Shown piece after piece: positions 44,576 to 54,623 of a stretch of DNA of 64,000 bases. The notes under the pieces are model-generated. The model worked only from the letters and a program-made list of their open reading frames with translations. It was not told where the DNA came from and ran no database searches. Position numbers and translations under genes: made by a program. Origin of the DNA: Tistrella mobilis (lineage in GTDB: Bacteria; Pseudomonadota; Alphaproteobacteria; Tistrellales; Tistrellaceae); contig NZ_JBBIAB010000005.1 in NCBI RefSeq assembly GCF_039634785.1, positions 62,001-126,000 on the forward strand, in the 5' to 3' direction. Every line of letters starts with the position of its first letter. The first letter of the stretch is position 1.

Positions 44576-45478
44576 TTACGTCCGATCAGCCAATGCCCTG
44601 GCCAATGCGCAAAAGCCTTCCACTGATACCGTCTCAGCTCGCCGGGTGGACTCAATGCCGGCCGCAGCCAGAAGGCCTTCTGCGTCTCCCAGCACCTTGA
44701 GGCTCTGACGGAGCATTTTGCGCCGCTGTCCAAAGGCAGCGGCTGTCACAGCCGACAATGACTTTAACTCTGCGGGGGCCAGCGGTTCGGGGCGGGTCTC
44801 GAAGACCAGCACGGTCGAGGTCACCTTGGGCGGGGGCGTGAAGGCACGCGGGCCGATATCGAAACCCTTGTAGATGCTGAAGCGCCATTGTGCCAACACC
44901 GACAGCCGGCCGTAATCCTTGCCGCCCGGACAGGCGGTCAGCCGGTCTGCGACCTCCTTCTGGTACATCAGCACCATGCCGGCGATGCGTTCCGGCCGCT
45001 CGGCCCATTGAACGGTCAGCTGCGTGGAGATGTTGTAGGGCAGGTTCGAGGCGATCCAGCAGCGCCCGTCGTCGCCGACCGCGTCGAGCAGGCTTCCGGG
45101 ATCCATCGCCAGGGCATCGGCTTCGATGATGGAAAAGCGGCCGGGACAGGCATCGATCAACGGCTGCAGTGCCTGGACGGCACGGCCGTCGCGCTCAATC
45201 GCGATCACGCGGGCGGCAGGGCCGGCGAGCAGGCCGCGGGTCAGGCCGCCCGGCCCGGGGCCAACTTCAATGACGGTGCGACCGGCAACCCCGTTCTCAC
45301 CCTCTGCCAGCTTCGCGATCCGGCGGGTGAGGTTGAGGTCGAGAAGGAAGTGCTGACCCAGCGATTTTCGCGCGTCGAGGCCCGCGGCCGCGATCACATC
45401 CCTGAGCGGGGGCAGGGCGTCGAGCGCCGATGTCGTATCGCGCACCGCAGCGGTGTCGGCCGGAGGCGTGGAGGTCAT
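44576..45478 (-). CDS. rsmA: 16S rRNA adenine dimethyltransferase
   Basis: The 300-residue enzyme dimethylates A1518 and A1519 of 16S rRNA. The KSLGQHFLLDLNLTRRIAKL start, SAM motif VIEVGPGPGGLTRGLL and catalytic NLPYNIST motif are present, as is PRAFTPPPKVTSTVL. It is also called KsgA. It lies 14 bases after pdxA, last in the lptF-lptG-lptD-surA-pdxA-rsmA run. Confidence 0.96.
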   Translation of the reverse strand: MTSTPPADTAAVRDTTSALDALPPLRDVIAAAGLDARKSLGQHFLLDLNLTRRIAKLAEGENGVAGRTVIEVGPGPGGLTRGLLAGPAARVIAIERDGRAVQALQPLIDACPGRFSIIEADALAMDPGSLLDAVGDDGRCWIASNLPYNISTQLTVQWAERPERIAGMVLMYQKEVADRLTACPGGKDYGRLSVLAQWRFSIYKGFDIGPRAFTPPPKVTSTVLVFETRPEPLAPAELKSLSAVTAAAFGQRRKMLRQSLKVLGDAEGLLAAAGIESTRRAETVSVEGFCALARALADRT

Positions 45479-45492
45479 GACGGCTCTGTAAT

Positions 45493-46527
45493 TCAGGCAG
45501 AAGGGGAGATACGGGCCCGCGCGGCAGCCATGGTGCCGGCAAGGCGGATGGCGGCGGTCAGGCTGTCGACACGGGCCGTGCCACGGCCTGCAAGATCGAG
45601 CGCCGTGCCGTGATCGGGCGAGGTTCGCACGATCGGCAGGCCCAGCGTCACATTGACGCCGCCATGGAAGTCCAGGGTCTTGGCCGGGATCAGCACCTGA
45701 TCGTGATACATGCCCAGAACCGCGTCATAGCCCGCCCGGGCCTCTTCGTGAAAGAGGGTATCGGCCGGCAGCGGCCCCCGGGCATCGATACCGGCTGCCT
45801 TCAGCCGCTCGATCGCCGGGGCGACGATCTCGATATCCTCCCGGCCGAGCGTGCCGTCTTCGCCTGCATGCGGGTTGACGCCGGCAAGGGCGAGCCGAGG
45901 CCGGGCGATGCCGAAATCCCGGTGCAGGGCCTCGGCGGTGATGGTGGCGGTCTCGACGATCAGGTCAGGCGTCAGCAGGGCCACCGCCCGGACCAGGGCC
46001 TCGTGAATGGTCACAGGCACGACCCGGATGGCGGGGCTTGCGATCATCATCACCGGCCGCATGCCGCCACCACACCGGGCGGCGAGGTATTCGGTATGGC
46101 CGGGATAGGGAAAGCCCGCGTCGTAGAGGGTCTTCTTCTGGATCGGATTGGTCACCACGCCATCGACCGCGCCCGCCATGGCGAGGTCTACAGCGTGGTC
46201 GAGTGCCTCGACCACTGCCCCGGCATGGGCGGGATCAGGGCGCCCCGGGGTGGCAGGCGAGGGAAGTCGGACGGGCAGAACCGGCAGGGCGTCGTCGAAA
46301 GCCGTCAGGGCGTCGCTGGCCGACGCAATCTCGCGGATCGGCACCTGCCATCCAAGCTTGCGTGCAATCCCGGCCAGCCGGTCGGGGTCGTCGAGGGCAA
46401 GGAAGGCCGGCAGGGCGAGATCCGCCCGGCGCATCCAGGCGGCGAGGGTCAGCTCGCCGCCGATGCCGGCCGGCTCTCCCATGGTGACGGCCAGGGGCCG
46501 CCTTGGGGCATCATCAGACGCGGACAT
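45493..46527 (-). CDS. pdxA: 4-hydroxythreonine-4-phosphate dehydrogenase
   Basis: The 344-residue enzyme oxidises 4-phosphohydroxy-L-threonine in pyridoxal phosphate synthesis. Metal and substrate motifs are GHTEYLAARCG, the MYHDQVLIPAKTLDFHGGVN stretch and RTSPDHGTALDLAG. The start MGEPAGIGGELTLAAW is conserved. Its start overlaps the surA stop by 14 bases. Confidence 0.95.
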   Translation of the reverse strand: MSASDDAPRRPLAVTMGEPAGIGGELTLAAWMRRADLALPAFLALDDPDRLAGIARKLGWQVPIREIASASDALTAFDDALPVLPVRLPSPATPGRPDPAHAGAVVEALDHAVDLAMAGAVDGVVTNPIQKKTLYDAGFPYPGHTEYLAARCGGGMRPVMMIASPAIRVVPVTIHEALVRAVALLTPDLIVETATITAEALHRDFGIARPRLALAGVNPHAGEDGTLGREDIEIVAPAIERLKAAGIDARGPLPADTLFHEEARAGYDAVLGMYHDQVLIPAKTLDFHGGVNVTLGLPIVRTSPDHGTALDLAGRGTARVDSLTAAIRLAGTMAAARARISPSA

Positions 46528-47794
46528 CGATGAACGCCTGGCGGCGAAGGTCGTGCAGATGGCGCTGGGCCATCGTGTCGAGCCGCTGGCGGATCAGCGC
46601 CTCGCGAATGGTATCGCGGTCCGGAAGCCCGGCGATGTCGCCACTGCGGTCGCAGACCACGAACACGCGCACCATGCCACCACCGGTAATCGGCCCGGAA
46701 ACCTCGCCGGGGCCCAGATTGATCACCGCCTGACGCAGCGCCGGCGCCAGATCCCCGACCTTCAGCCGACCGAGATCGGTGGTCGGATCCGCGCCCAGAT
46801 CCCTGGCGATGCCGTCCACTGCCTCGCAGGAGGACAGATCGGCCGTGGCCGCCTGCAGCCGCTCGGTGGCGGCACGCTGGGCCGCCGGGTCGTCGCCGGT
46901 TTCAAGCGCGATCTGTTTCAGCGCGATTTCGATCTGCGAGGCGTCGCCGCCCGTCACCTTGCGGGTGTCGGCGACCGCCACGATGTGATAGCCCTCGGGC
47001 GTGCGGATCGGCGTCGAGACGGTGCCGGCCTGGGCATTGGCAAGGAAGGCGTCGATCTCCGGCGCCAGCTGACCGGGCAGAACCCAGCCGACATCACCCG
47101 ACTGCTGGGCGGTGACGCCATCGGAAAACTCGCGCGCCAGCGCCGAGAAGGGGGCGCCTGCCTTCAGCTGCTCAAGCAGCCGCTCGGCATTCTGGCGCAC
47201 CTCGGCCTCGCGCTGCGGGTCGGGCACGCTCAGCACGATTTCGAGCACGCGATACTCGGTCTGGCCGGCATTGGCGCGGATGCGATCGAGCACCGCGTTG
47301 ATTTCATCCTCGCCGACCACGATCCGCGGCCGCACCTCGCGCGCGACCACCTTTTCCCACGCGATTTCCGAGCGCAGACGGTCGATCACCGTGGAGGGCA
47401 CGATGCCCTGAGCCCGCAGCCCCTGCTCCAGCGTGCCGGGCGCGAAGTTGTTGCGGGTCTCGATCTGCGCCTCGGCGCGCGACAGCTCGTCGGCGGTGAC
47501 GTTGAGACCCAATCGACGGGCGGCCTGAAGCTGCAGGCGCTCGTCGATCAGCTGACGGAGGATCTGTGGCGCAAGGCGCTGACGGGTCTGCTGATCGTCC
47601 GGCAGCCGGGAGGTCTTGACGACCATGTCCATGCGGGCGGTCAGATCGAACACCGAGACGATATCGTCATTGACGACGGCCGCGACCCGGCCCGCCGTCT
47701 GCGCGAGCGCCGTGCCGGGCCCTGTCGCCACCACCCCGCCCAATGCGGTGGTACCGGCGAAGGCGGCCAGGAGCAGAATGCGCAAGGGCTTCAT
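46514..47794 (-). CDS. surA: Periplasmic chaperone and peptidyl-prolyl isomerase SurA
   Basis: The 426-residue protein has a signal peptide (MKPLRILLLAAFAGTTALGG, cut near ALAQ). SurA N-terminal helices follow (VAAVVNDDIVSVFDLTARMD, LRQLIDERLQLQAARRLGLN). A parvulin-like PPIase domain contains EIVLSVPDPQREAEVRQNAE and LAREFSDGVTAQQSGDVGWV. SurA escorts unfolded beta-barrel proteins, including LptD, to the BAM complex. ATG 47794 is chosen by the signal peptide; the open frame beyond it is antisense-free but overlaps lptD. Confidence 0.93.
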   Translation of the reverse strand: MKPLRILLLAAFAGTTALGGVVATGPGTALAQTAGRVAAVVNDDIVSVFDLTARMDMVVKTSRLPDDQQTRQRLAPQILRQLIDERLQLQAARRLGLNVTADELSRAEAQIETRNNFAPGTLEQGLRAQGIVPSTVIDRLRSEIAWEKVVAREVRPRIVVGEDEINAVLDRIRANAGQTEYRVLEIVLSVPDPQREAEVRQNAERLLEQLKAGAPFSALAREFSDGVTAQQSGDVGWVLPGQLAPEIDAFLANAQAGTVSTPIRTPEGYHIVAVADTRKVTGGDASQIEIALKQIALETGDDPAAQRAATERLQAATADLSSCEAVDGIARDLGADPTTDLGRLKVGDLAPALRQAVINLGPGEVSGPITGGGMVRVFVVCDRSGDIAGLPDRDTIREALIRQRLDTMAQRHLHDLRRQAFIDVRV

Positions 47795-47825
47795 CGAACG
47801 TCCTCTGTGCTCGTTCGTGTGCATG

Positions 47826-50018
47826 TCAGTAGGTTCCGCCCAGGGTGCGCAGCACCACCCGGACCAGCACATCGGTGGAGGGCTGGATGTCCCGGTCGCG
47901 CGAGAAGCTGCGCCGGACTTCGGAAACGATATAGAGGCAGTTGTCGAGATCGACGGCGAAGCCCGCCCCATGATTGATCGAGCGGTCATTCTCCAGATCG
48001 CGGCGCAGGCTGCCGAAGATCTTGAAGTCGTCCGTAATATCGTAGCCGGCGCTGAAATACACCTCCTCGCGGTCGGTGTAATCCTCGGTGACTTCACGCT
48101 CATCGGCCCTGAGGAGCGTATAGGACAGATCGAAACTCGCCCGGTCAACGATCCAGGCCGCGCCCAGGTCGGTGCGGCGAGGTTCGAAAGTGTCCTTGTC
48201 GAAGCGGAACCGGTAATAGAGATCGAGGTTCGGGTTCGGCGTGACCACCACCCGGCCCACATAATCGGAAACCTTGTCCTCGAGCCCGCTGCCGGGCGCG
48301 AAGGTGTCGTCGGCCTTGGCCCTGAGCGACTGACCCACCAGACCGGTGATCTGTCCACCATCGCCGGTGTAATGGCCCACCCGCAGGCCGTAGCTGACGC
48401 GCGGCCCGCCTTCGACGCGGTCATAGCCTGAGAAGCGCTGGGTCGAGAACAGGTTGGTCTCGTCGAACTCGAAATCGCGGCTGTCCTCGTTGGGGATCTT
48501 CCACGAATTGCCGCCATAGGGGCTGATCACCCCCATCACGATCGGTTCGATCATCTGCCGGGTCTCGCCGTCGGAGCGAACCATCGGCAGGCGCCAGTCC
48601 AGCGCGATCTCGGGCAGGATACGGCCGGCGGTGCCGTTGAAGCTGCGGCCGTCATCGGTCAGGTCGTCGACCACATATCCGTCGCCCCGCAGATTGGCGG
48701 TCAGCGTGTACACCCCGCCTTCGCCGCCGATATAGCTGCGATTCCACCCGCCGCCCACCGTGGCGCGATAGCTGTCGGTCCCGTCCTGACGCGACAGGCC
48801 GGCAAAGCTCGACTCCATCCGCCACTGACCACCCAGCGGGGCCATGCCGGGCGCGCCGAGGCGGCTCCATTGCGCCATCGGCAGGGCTGTCGGCAGCTCC
48901 GATTGACGCTGCGTGCTGCGGAGGCCCTGGAACCAGTAGCCGGCAATCTGAGCGTAATCCCGGCGGTTCAGCTCTTCGGCGTAAAGGGTGGAGGTCAGGG
49001 TTTCACGGTTGGTGATGTCGTAGACCCGCAGCACCGTGTCGTCGCCGGCCCAGATACCGTCAAAGCCCCATCGCCAGGTATCGGTCAGATCGAAACGTCC
49101 GCGGCCGGCGATGTAGCCGCGGACATTGTCGCGCGCGACATCGTCCGTTGCATCGGCGATCATGCCTTCCAGCGCATAGGCCCCGTTGTCCAGGGCCCGC
49201 CGGTATTCGGCACTGAGGCCTGCACCCTGGTCGGTGGTCCACATCGGCGTGACCGTGGCATCGGTCGCGGGGTCGATCACGATGTAATAGGGGATGTCGA
49301 TCCGGCTGCCGAGCGTGCTGTTCGAGCGATAGGTCGGCGCCAGCACGCCGCTGCGGCGATCGACCGTCGGGTCCGGATGGCTGAAATAGGGCGTATAGGC
49401 GATCGGCACGCCCAGCAGTTCCAGCGTCGCATCGCGATAAACGATGTCGCGGGTCTGCTCGTCATGGGTGACCTTGTCGGCCTTGATCTGCCAGAGCGCC
49501 GGCCGGTCGGGCTTGTCCTCGCAAAGTTCGCAGGCGGTATAGGCCGCCTTGTCCATCTGCGTGAAGCGGCCTTCCCGGGTGCTGCCGGCGGCAACCAGAA
49601 GCGTCTGGTCGGCGAGCCGGGCCTTGAGATCGCGGGCGATGCCCTTCGCGAAGCCTTCATCCAGCTGGGCATAGCTTGCGAACATGACCGAGCCGTCAGG
49701 CTCGACCATCGCCACATTGCCCTGCGCCGTGACGATACCGTCGCGCCGGTTGTAGGTCAGGCTGTCGGCCCTGACGATCCGGTCGCCCTGGGCGACCTCG
49801 ACATTACCGCGCGCGATCACGAGCTCCAGCTCGCGCGCATACTCCACCTCATCCGCCTGAAGCAGGATCGGCTCGTCGGAGGCAAGAGAGGGCAGGGCCT
49901 GGGCGTGGGCCGGATCAGGCAGGGCGCTCAACACGACGACGGCGGCTGCGGCCAGAAGATCGGCGCGCAGGCGATCGAGCGTGGAGCGGCGGCGGGTGGA
50001 AGCAGGTCCGGCGACCAA
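47826..50018 (-). CDS. lptD: LPS-assembly protein LptD
   Basis: The 730-residue outer-membrane protein inserts lipopolysaccharide into the outer leaflet. It has a signal peptide (LLAAAAVVVLSALPDPAHAQ), an OstA-like jellyroll (LLQADEVEYARELELVIARG, DSLTYNRRDGIVTAQGNVAM) and a large barrel. Cysteines occur as a CELC pair and one near the C-terminus, fitting disulphides of the family. The only workable start is TTG 50018, with GGAGG ten bases upstream inside the end of lptG. It lies between lptG and surA, the usual alphaproteobacterial order. Confidence 0.93.
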   Translation of the reverse strand: MVAGPASTRRRSTLDRLRADLLAAAAVVVLSALPDPAHAQALPSLASDEPILLQADEVEYARELELVIARGNVEVAQGDRIVRADSLTYNRRDGIVTAQGNVAMVEPDGSVMFASYAQLDEGFAKGIARDLKARLADQTLLVAAGSTREGRFTQMDKAAYTACELCEDKPDRPALWQIKADKVTHDEQTRDIVYRDATLELLGVPIAYTPYFSHPDPTVDRRSGVLAPTYRSNSTLGSRIDIPYYIVIDPATDATVTPMWTTDQGAGLSAEYRRALDNGAYALEGMIADATDDVARDNVRGYIAGRGRFDLTDTWRWGFDGIWAGDDTVLRVYDITNRETLTSTLYAEELNRRDYAQIAGYWFQGLRSTQRQSELPTALPMAQWSRLGAPGMAPLGGQWRMESSFAGLSRQDGTDSYRATVGGGWNRSYIGGEGGVYTLTANLRGDGYVVDDLTDDGRSFNGTAGRILPEIALDWRLPMVRSDGETRQMIEPIVMGVISPYGGNSWKIPNEDSRDFEFDETNLFSTQRFSGYDRVEGGPRVSYGLRVGHYTGDGGQITGLVGQSLRAKADDTFAPGSGLEDKVSDYVGRVVVTPNPNLDLYYRFRFDKDTFEPRRTDLGAAWIVDRASFDLSYTLLRADEREVTEDYTDREEVYFSAGYDITDDFKIFGSLRRDLENDRSINHGAGFAVDLDNCLYIVSEVRRSFSRDRDIQPSTDVLVRVVLRTLGGTY

Positions 50019-50020
50019 GG

Positions 50021-51175
50021 CTAGCCGTCCTCCAGATGCAACAGGGTCGCTATGCCGAACAGCGCCGCAACGCCGGCCGGAGTCCAGGCGGCCAGCACCA
50101 CCGGCAGGCCTCCGGATTGGCCGAGAGCATAGACCACGCCCGTGAGGAAATACAGCAGGAAGCCGGTGAAGACACCGCCGGCAATGGTGATGCCGGCACC
50201 GCCCCTGCGGGTGAAACGCAGACCGAAAGTTGCCGAGATGATGACCATGGCCATCATCAGCAATGGCAGGGCCAGGACCGAGTGCCAGTAGAGCCGATGC
50301 TGCAGCGCACTGAAGCCCGCATCCCTGAGCTGCGCGATGAAGCTCGGCAGCGCCCAGAACGACATGGTTTCGGGATTGGCGAAGCTGTCCAGGATCTGCT
50401 CGCGCGTCATCTGGGTCGCCTGTTCCAGGCTGTCGACCCGTTCCGGCATCTGGTCGGGCGCCGAAACGATCGCATTCTCGACGTGCCAGACCTGATTGCC
50501 CAACGTCGCACGGGCTGCGTCGATCCGGTCGCGGAAGGTCTCGTCCGGCCCGTAGCGGAAGATCGTGACATTACCGAGATCGGTGCCCGCAGCGGCCATG
50601 CGGGTGGCATGGATGACCACCGGCGCGCCGTCCAGCCGCTCGCGCAGCCACAACCCGCCGGGACCGACCGACAGAAGACTGCTGTGGCCGCCGATATATC
50701 GGGCGTCGAGCGATTCGTATCTGGAGGTCATCATGGCGGCGAGAGGATTGAAGATGGCGACCAGGAACGCCCCCAGCAGCAGGGCTACCCCGACGGGCGG
50801 CGCCATGAACTGCCAGACGGACACACCAGCCGCCCGCGCCACCACCAGTTCGTTCGTGCGGGTGAGGCGCGAGAAGGTGATCATGCCCCCGATCAGCACC
50901 GCGAAAGGAGCGATCTTCTGCAACTGAAACGGGTTTTTGAGGATCGCCATCCCGATCAGCGTCGTGACCGGTACATCGTCTCCGGCGGCCCGGCGCAGCA
51001 GTTCGATGAGGTCGACCACCAGCACCAGACCCATGACCACGGCAAGTACCAGCCCGACCGAATTCAGCATATGGCGGGCAAGATAGAGGCTGAGTGTGGT
51101 GGACACATGCCGGCGCGGGGTCGAAGGGGCCCGGCCTGCCCGCACGCGGCCGACATTGGATGATGGCTGCGTCAT
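50021..51175 (-). CDS. lptG: LPS export ABC transporter permease LptG
   Basis: The 384-residue inner-membrane protein has the LptF/LptG (YjgP/YjgQ) layout of six membrane helices around a periplasmic beta-jellyroll. Conserved pieces are SLYLARHMLNSVGLVLAVVM, FAVLIGGMITFSRLTRTNEL, VVARAAGVSVWQFMAPPVGV and a late GGVFTGFLLYFLTGVVYALG. It extracts LPS from the inner membrane with LptF and LptB. Its start overlaps the lptF stop by four bases. Confidence 0.93.
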   Translation of the reverse strand: MTQPSSNVGRVRAGRAPSTPRRHVSTTLSLYLARHMLNSVGLVLAVVMGLVLVVDLIELLRRAAGDDVPVTTLIGMAILKNPFQLQKIAPFAVLIGGMITFSRLTRTNELVVARAAGVSVWQFMAPPVGVALLLGAFLVAIFNPLAAMMTSRYESLDARYIGGHSSLLSVGPGGLWLRERLDGAPVVIHATRMAAAGTDLGNVTIFRYGPDETFRDRIDAARATLGNQVWHVENAIVSAPDQMPERVDSLEQATQMTREQILDSFANPETMSFWALPSFIAQLRDAGFSALQHRLYWHSVLALPLLMMAMVIISATFGLRFTRRGGAGITIAGGVFTGFLLYFLTGVVYALGQSGGLPVVLAAWTPAGVAALFGIATLLHLEDG

Positions 51176-52311
51176 GCCCGGGCCTCCTCGGCCATCCCGT
51201 CAGGGGCCTGGGGCGGAATCCGCCGCGGATGGCGCCCCAGCATGAGCCAGAGGGCGATGGCTGCGGCGCCGAAAATCGAGAGATAAAGCGGGATGGCGGC
51301 AAGCGGCGCCGTGACGATTGCCGAGGTCAGCATGATACCGGCGAGCTGTACGGCAATCATCGCCGTCGCGGCCACCGCCACCCTGGTCCATCGGCTCCGT
51401 CGGGAAAATTCGCCGGCAAGCAGGGGGCCGAGGGCAATCAGGGTGAAGGCGAGATTGTAGAGCGGCCAGGCCAGGCGCTGATGCAGCTCGCTGCGCAACT
51501 CGCCGCGGAACTTCTCTGAAATGCCGGCCTCGGGGTTCAGAAGCTGCGACAGATAACGCTCGCGCCGGTCCGGTGCACCGGGGGCCGCATCGCCCGCAAC
51601 GAGTGCCAGGTCGACGGTGTAGCGGTCGAAATAGAGAAAGCTGACCCGCCCGTCGGGGCTGCGTTCCTGCCGGTTGCCGTCGACCAGCACGATCCGCTGG
51701 CCGGTATCGGTGGCGACCAGGCCGCCCCTTGCCGCCATCATCGTGACCGGGGCGGCCTTGTTGCGCTCGTCCTGCACCAGAATGCCCGCCAGTTCGCCCG
51801 AGGGCAGGCGCTCGCGGACGAAGACCGTCAGCCCCGGCACCGGCGAGTTGAACCGCCCTTCCTGGAGCAGCACGGCGGCCACATCGCTGCGGATCGAGAT
51901 CTGGAGTTCCCGGAAATCCCGGGTGAAGGTCGGGACGATGTAGAGCGACAGCAGATACCCGATCAGGGTGAAGACCCCGGCCAGCATCATCGCCGGCCGG
52001 ATCAGCGCCCATGGCCCCAGGCCGGCGGCCCGCAGCACCACCAGTTCCCGGTCCGAGATCAGCCGGGAATAGACCGTCACCACCGCGCAGAACAGGGCGA
52101 TCGGCATGATGATGGTCAGGAAAGTGGGCAGCAGCAGAATGGTGAGCTGAACGAAGACCAGTGCCGAAAGACCGCGGTTGACGATCAGATCCAGGAAGCG
52201 CACCGACTGCGTCAGCCAGACCACTGCGGCAAGGCCTGCGGTGATGGCGAGCGCCGGCAGCAGCAGCTGTCTGAACAGATAGCGGGTGGCAAGCGGCATG
52301 TAACCCGGCAT
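51172..52311 (-). CDS. lptF: LPS export ABC transporter permease LptF
   Basis: About 379 residues with the same fold as LptG: LATRYLFRQLLLPALAITAG, TILLLPTFLTIIMPIALFCA, VVLRAAGLGPWALIRPAMML and an end helix ASVAIPLYLSIFGAAAIALW-like. It forms the LPS extraction channel with LptG. ATG 52311 is preferred because AGGGG lies close upstream; ATG 52347 or 52299 are alternatives. It is the first gene of the run through rsmA and is divergent from pepA. Confidence 0.92.
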   Translation of the reverse strand: MPGYMPLATRYLFRQLLLPALAITAGLAAVVWLTQSVRFLDLIVNRGLSALVFVQLTILLLPTFLTIIMPIALFCAVVTVYSRLISDRELVVLRAAGLGPWALIRPAMMLAGVFTLIGYLLSLYIVPTFTRDFRELQISIRSDVAAVLLQEGRFNSPVPGLTVFVRERLPSGELAGILVQDERNKAAPVTMMAARGGLVATDTGQRIVLVDGNRQERSPDGRVSFLYFDRYTVDLALVAGDAAPGAPDRRERYLSQLLNPEAGISEKFRGELRSELHQRLAWPLYNLAFTLIALGPLLAGEFSRRSRWTRVAVAATAMIAVQLAGIMLTSAIVTAPLAAIPLYLSIFGAAAIALWLMLGRHPRRIPPQAPDGMAEEARA

Positions 52312-52514
52312 GGAACCCCTGGGCTGGGAAGCGGCTTCACCGTCCATCCCCGGGCGATGACCGGGTGCGGCGAGAGATGCGGAACGGGCGGGTCGTGATG
52401 TGTCCTGCGGCAGGATGCAGAGACACCGCCCGCCGGGCGCAACTTATCTTGGCCGACGCCCAGGGTCCAGTGCCCGCCTTCGGGGAGGGCCGTATCGGAT
52501 ATGCGTCACCGGTC

Positions 52515-52543
52515 TTCTGCCGGAGGGACACACCGCCTATATT
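52515..52543 (+). promoter_or_regulatory. Possible pepA promoter
   Basis: TTCTGC at 52515-52520 is followed after 17 bases by TATATT at 52538-52543, about 90 bases before the pepA ATG. The -10 is good but the -35 matches only in part. Confidence 0.35.
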
Positions 52544-52630
52544 GCCCGGAGGCACCCGTTGGAGAGCGGTCCGCACCAGGATCACCTTCAGGCGTGTCCG
52601 AGCCATGCACAGGAACCCGGAGAGGCAGGC

Positions 52631-54115
52631 ATGACCATCAGCTTCGCGACGTCGTCGATTCCAGCCGACGGCACACTCGTTCTTCCCGTCTCCGAAGGTC
52701 GGGCGCTGACGCCCGCGGGGCAGGCGGTCGACGAGGCGACCGGCGGCGCGCTGGGCCGGGCCATGGCGGCCGCCCGTTTCGAAGGCAAGGCCGAGCAGCA
52801 GGCCGTCGTGCTGGCGCCACATGGCGTGGGGCTCGATCGGGTCGTTCTGCTCGGCATCGGTAAGGCCGGAGAGTTCGATGCGCTGAAGGCGCTGAAGCTC
52901 GGGGGCAGGGCGGTGCGCTCGGCCGCCGGTGCTGCGGCGATCGCCGTCGATATTTCCGGGCTCGACGGAGATCAGGCGGCGCTTGCGGCCGAGGTCGCGC
53001 TGGGCGCCCGGTTGCGCGCCTGGCGGTTCGACCGCTATCGCAGCAAGAAGGAGGGTGACGACGCCCCGGTCGATCCGGCGGTGACGGTGATGAGCGGCGC
53101 CGGTGCCGAGGCTGCCGGGGCGTTCGAGGCCCGCAATGCCGCCGGCGACGGTGTCGATTTCACCCGTGAGCTGATCTCGGAACCCGCCAACATCCTCACG
53201 CCCCGCAATTTCATGGAGCGGCTGAAGGATCTGGCCCGGCTCGGCATCGATGTCGAGGTGCTGGATCGCGACCGCATGGCGGCGCTGGGTATGAACGCCC
53301 TGCTGGGCGTGGCTCAGGGCAGCGTCAACGAGCCCTATCTGGTGATCATGCGCTGGACCGGCCGCGAGGACGACGGCGATCCGGTGGCCTTTGTCGGCAA
53401 GGGCGTGTGCTTCGACAGCGGCGGCATCTCGATCAAGCCCGCGGGCGGCATGGAAGAGATGAAGTGGGATATGGGCGGCGCCGGTATCGTCGCCGGCCTG
53501 CTTCGCACGCTTGCCCAGCGCAAGGCGCGGGTGAATGTGGTGGGCGTGGTCGGCCTGGTCGAGAACATGCCGTCCGGGACCGCACAGCGGCCCGGCGACG
53601 TGGTGACCTCGCTCTCCGGCCAGACCATCGAGGTCATCAATACCGATGCCGAGGGCCGGCTGGTGCTGGCCGATGCGCTGGCCTATACCCGCGATCGCTT
53701 CAAGCCGTCCGCCATCGTCGATCTGGCGACCCTGACCGGGGCGATCATCGTGGCGCTGGGCACCTATAACGCGGGGCTGTTCGCCAATGACGATGGTCTG
53801 GCGAACGCCCTGCTCTCCGCCTCGGCCGCGACCGGCGAGGGGCTGTGGCGCCTGCCGCTGTCGGACGCCTATGACAAGGACATCAATTCCGACATCGCCG
53901 ACATGAAGAATGTCGGCAAGGGACGGGATGGCGGCAGCATCACCGCGGCGCAGTTCCTGAAGCGGTTCGTGGGCGACACGCCCTGGGCGCATCTCGACGT
54001 GGCCGGCGTGGTCTGGGGCAAGGGTGACACCGATCTGGGGCCCAAGGGGGCCACGGGTTACGGCGTGCGCCTGCTCGACCGCCTTGTCGCCGACCGCTTC
54101 GAAGCCGGCGCGTGA
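52631..54115 (+). CDS. pepA: Leucyl aminopeptidase (M17)
   Basis: The 494-residue metallopeptidase removes N-terminal residues from peptides. The active site stretches are VGKGVCFDSGGISIKPAGGM (metal and lysine ligands), VVGLVENMPSGTAQRPGDVV and the M17 signature NTDAEGRLVLADALAY. Its N-terminal domain is less conserved. A GGAGAGG site precedes ATG 52631 by six bases. It overlaps the holC start, the typical pepA-holC pair. Confidence 0.95.
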   Translation: MTISFATSSIPADGTLVLPVSEGRALTPAGQAVDEATGGALGRAMAAARFEGKAEQQAVVLAPHGVGLDRVVLLGIGKAGEFDALKALKLGGRAVRSAAGAAAIAVDISGLDGDQAALAAEVALGARLRAWRFDRYRSKKEGDDAPVDPAVTVMSGAGAEAAGAFEARNAAGDGVDFTRELISEPANILTPRNFMERLKDLARLGIDVEVLDRDRMAALGMNALLGVAQGSVNEPYLVIMRWTGREDDGDPVAFVGKGVCFDSGGISIKPAGGMEEMKWDMGGAGIVAGLLRTLAQRKARVNVVGVVGLVENMPSGTAQRPGDVVTSLSGQTIEVINTDAEGRLVLADALAYTRDRFKPSAIVDLATLTGAIIVALGTYNAGLFANDDGLANALLSASAATGEGLWRLPLSDAYDKDINSDIADMKNVGKGRDGGSITAAQFLKRFVGDTPWAHLDVAGVVWGKGDTDLGPKGATGYGVRLLDRLVADRFEAGA

Positions 54116-54612
54116 GCGGCGGCGGAGAGGCGATGTCCGCCGATGCCGAGGCAACGCCCGCCGGGGTGGAGATCGCCTTTTATCATCTGACCGCGACCCC
54201 GCTCGAGCAGGCGCTTCCCGCGCTGCTCGAACGGGTGCTCGCCCGCGACTGGCGGGCGGTGCTGCGGGCGGGATCGGCGGAGCGGGTGAAGGCCCTGGAC
54301 AGTCTGCTCTGGACCTATGATCCGGACAGCTTCCTGCCGCATGGCAGCCAGGGCGATCCCCTGCCGGAACGCCAGCCCGTCTGGCTGACGGCGGGGGATG
54401 ATCTGCCCAACGATCCCCAGGTCCTTGTCCTGGTGGATGGCATGGATCATCCGGATCCGTCGGGTTTTGTCCGGGTGCTCGATCTCTTCGACGGACGGGA
54501 CGACCTGGCGGTTGCGGCGGCACGCGACCGCTGGCGGGCCCGCAAGGCCCGGGGGTTCGCCCTGACCTACTGGCGCCAGCGGCCGGATGGCCGCTGGGAA
54601 CGGGCCGCCTGA
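54112..54612 (+). CDS. holC: DNA polymerase III chi subunit
   Basis: The 166-residue product has the HolC pattern: VEIAFYHLTATPLEQALPAL, LLERVLARDWRAVLRAGSAE, SFLPHGSQGDPLPERQPVWL and RARWRARKARGFALTYWRQR-like end. Chi links the clamp loader to single-strand binding protein. The GTG at 54112 overlaps the pepA stop; ATG 54133 is an alternative that lacks good spacing to its ribosome site. Both give a normal length. Confidence 0.92.
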   Translation: MSGGGEAMSADAEATPAGVEIAFYHLTATPLEQALPALLERVLARDWRAVLRAGSAERVKALDSLLWTYDPDSFLPHGSQGDPLPERQPVWLTAGDDLPNDPQVLVLVDGMDHPDPSGFVRVLDLFDGRDDLAVAAARDRWRARKARGFALTYWRQRPDGRWERAA

Positions 54613-54623
54613 TTGCGTGGCCG

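Noticed and set aside
50036-51163. A 375-residue plus-strand frame opposite lptG
   Set aside because: It is antisense to a well-supported lptG, rich in Arg/His/Gln and has no recognisable motif.
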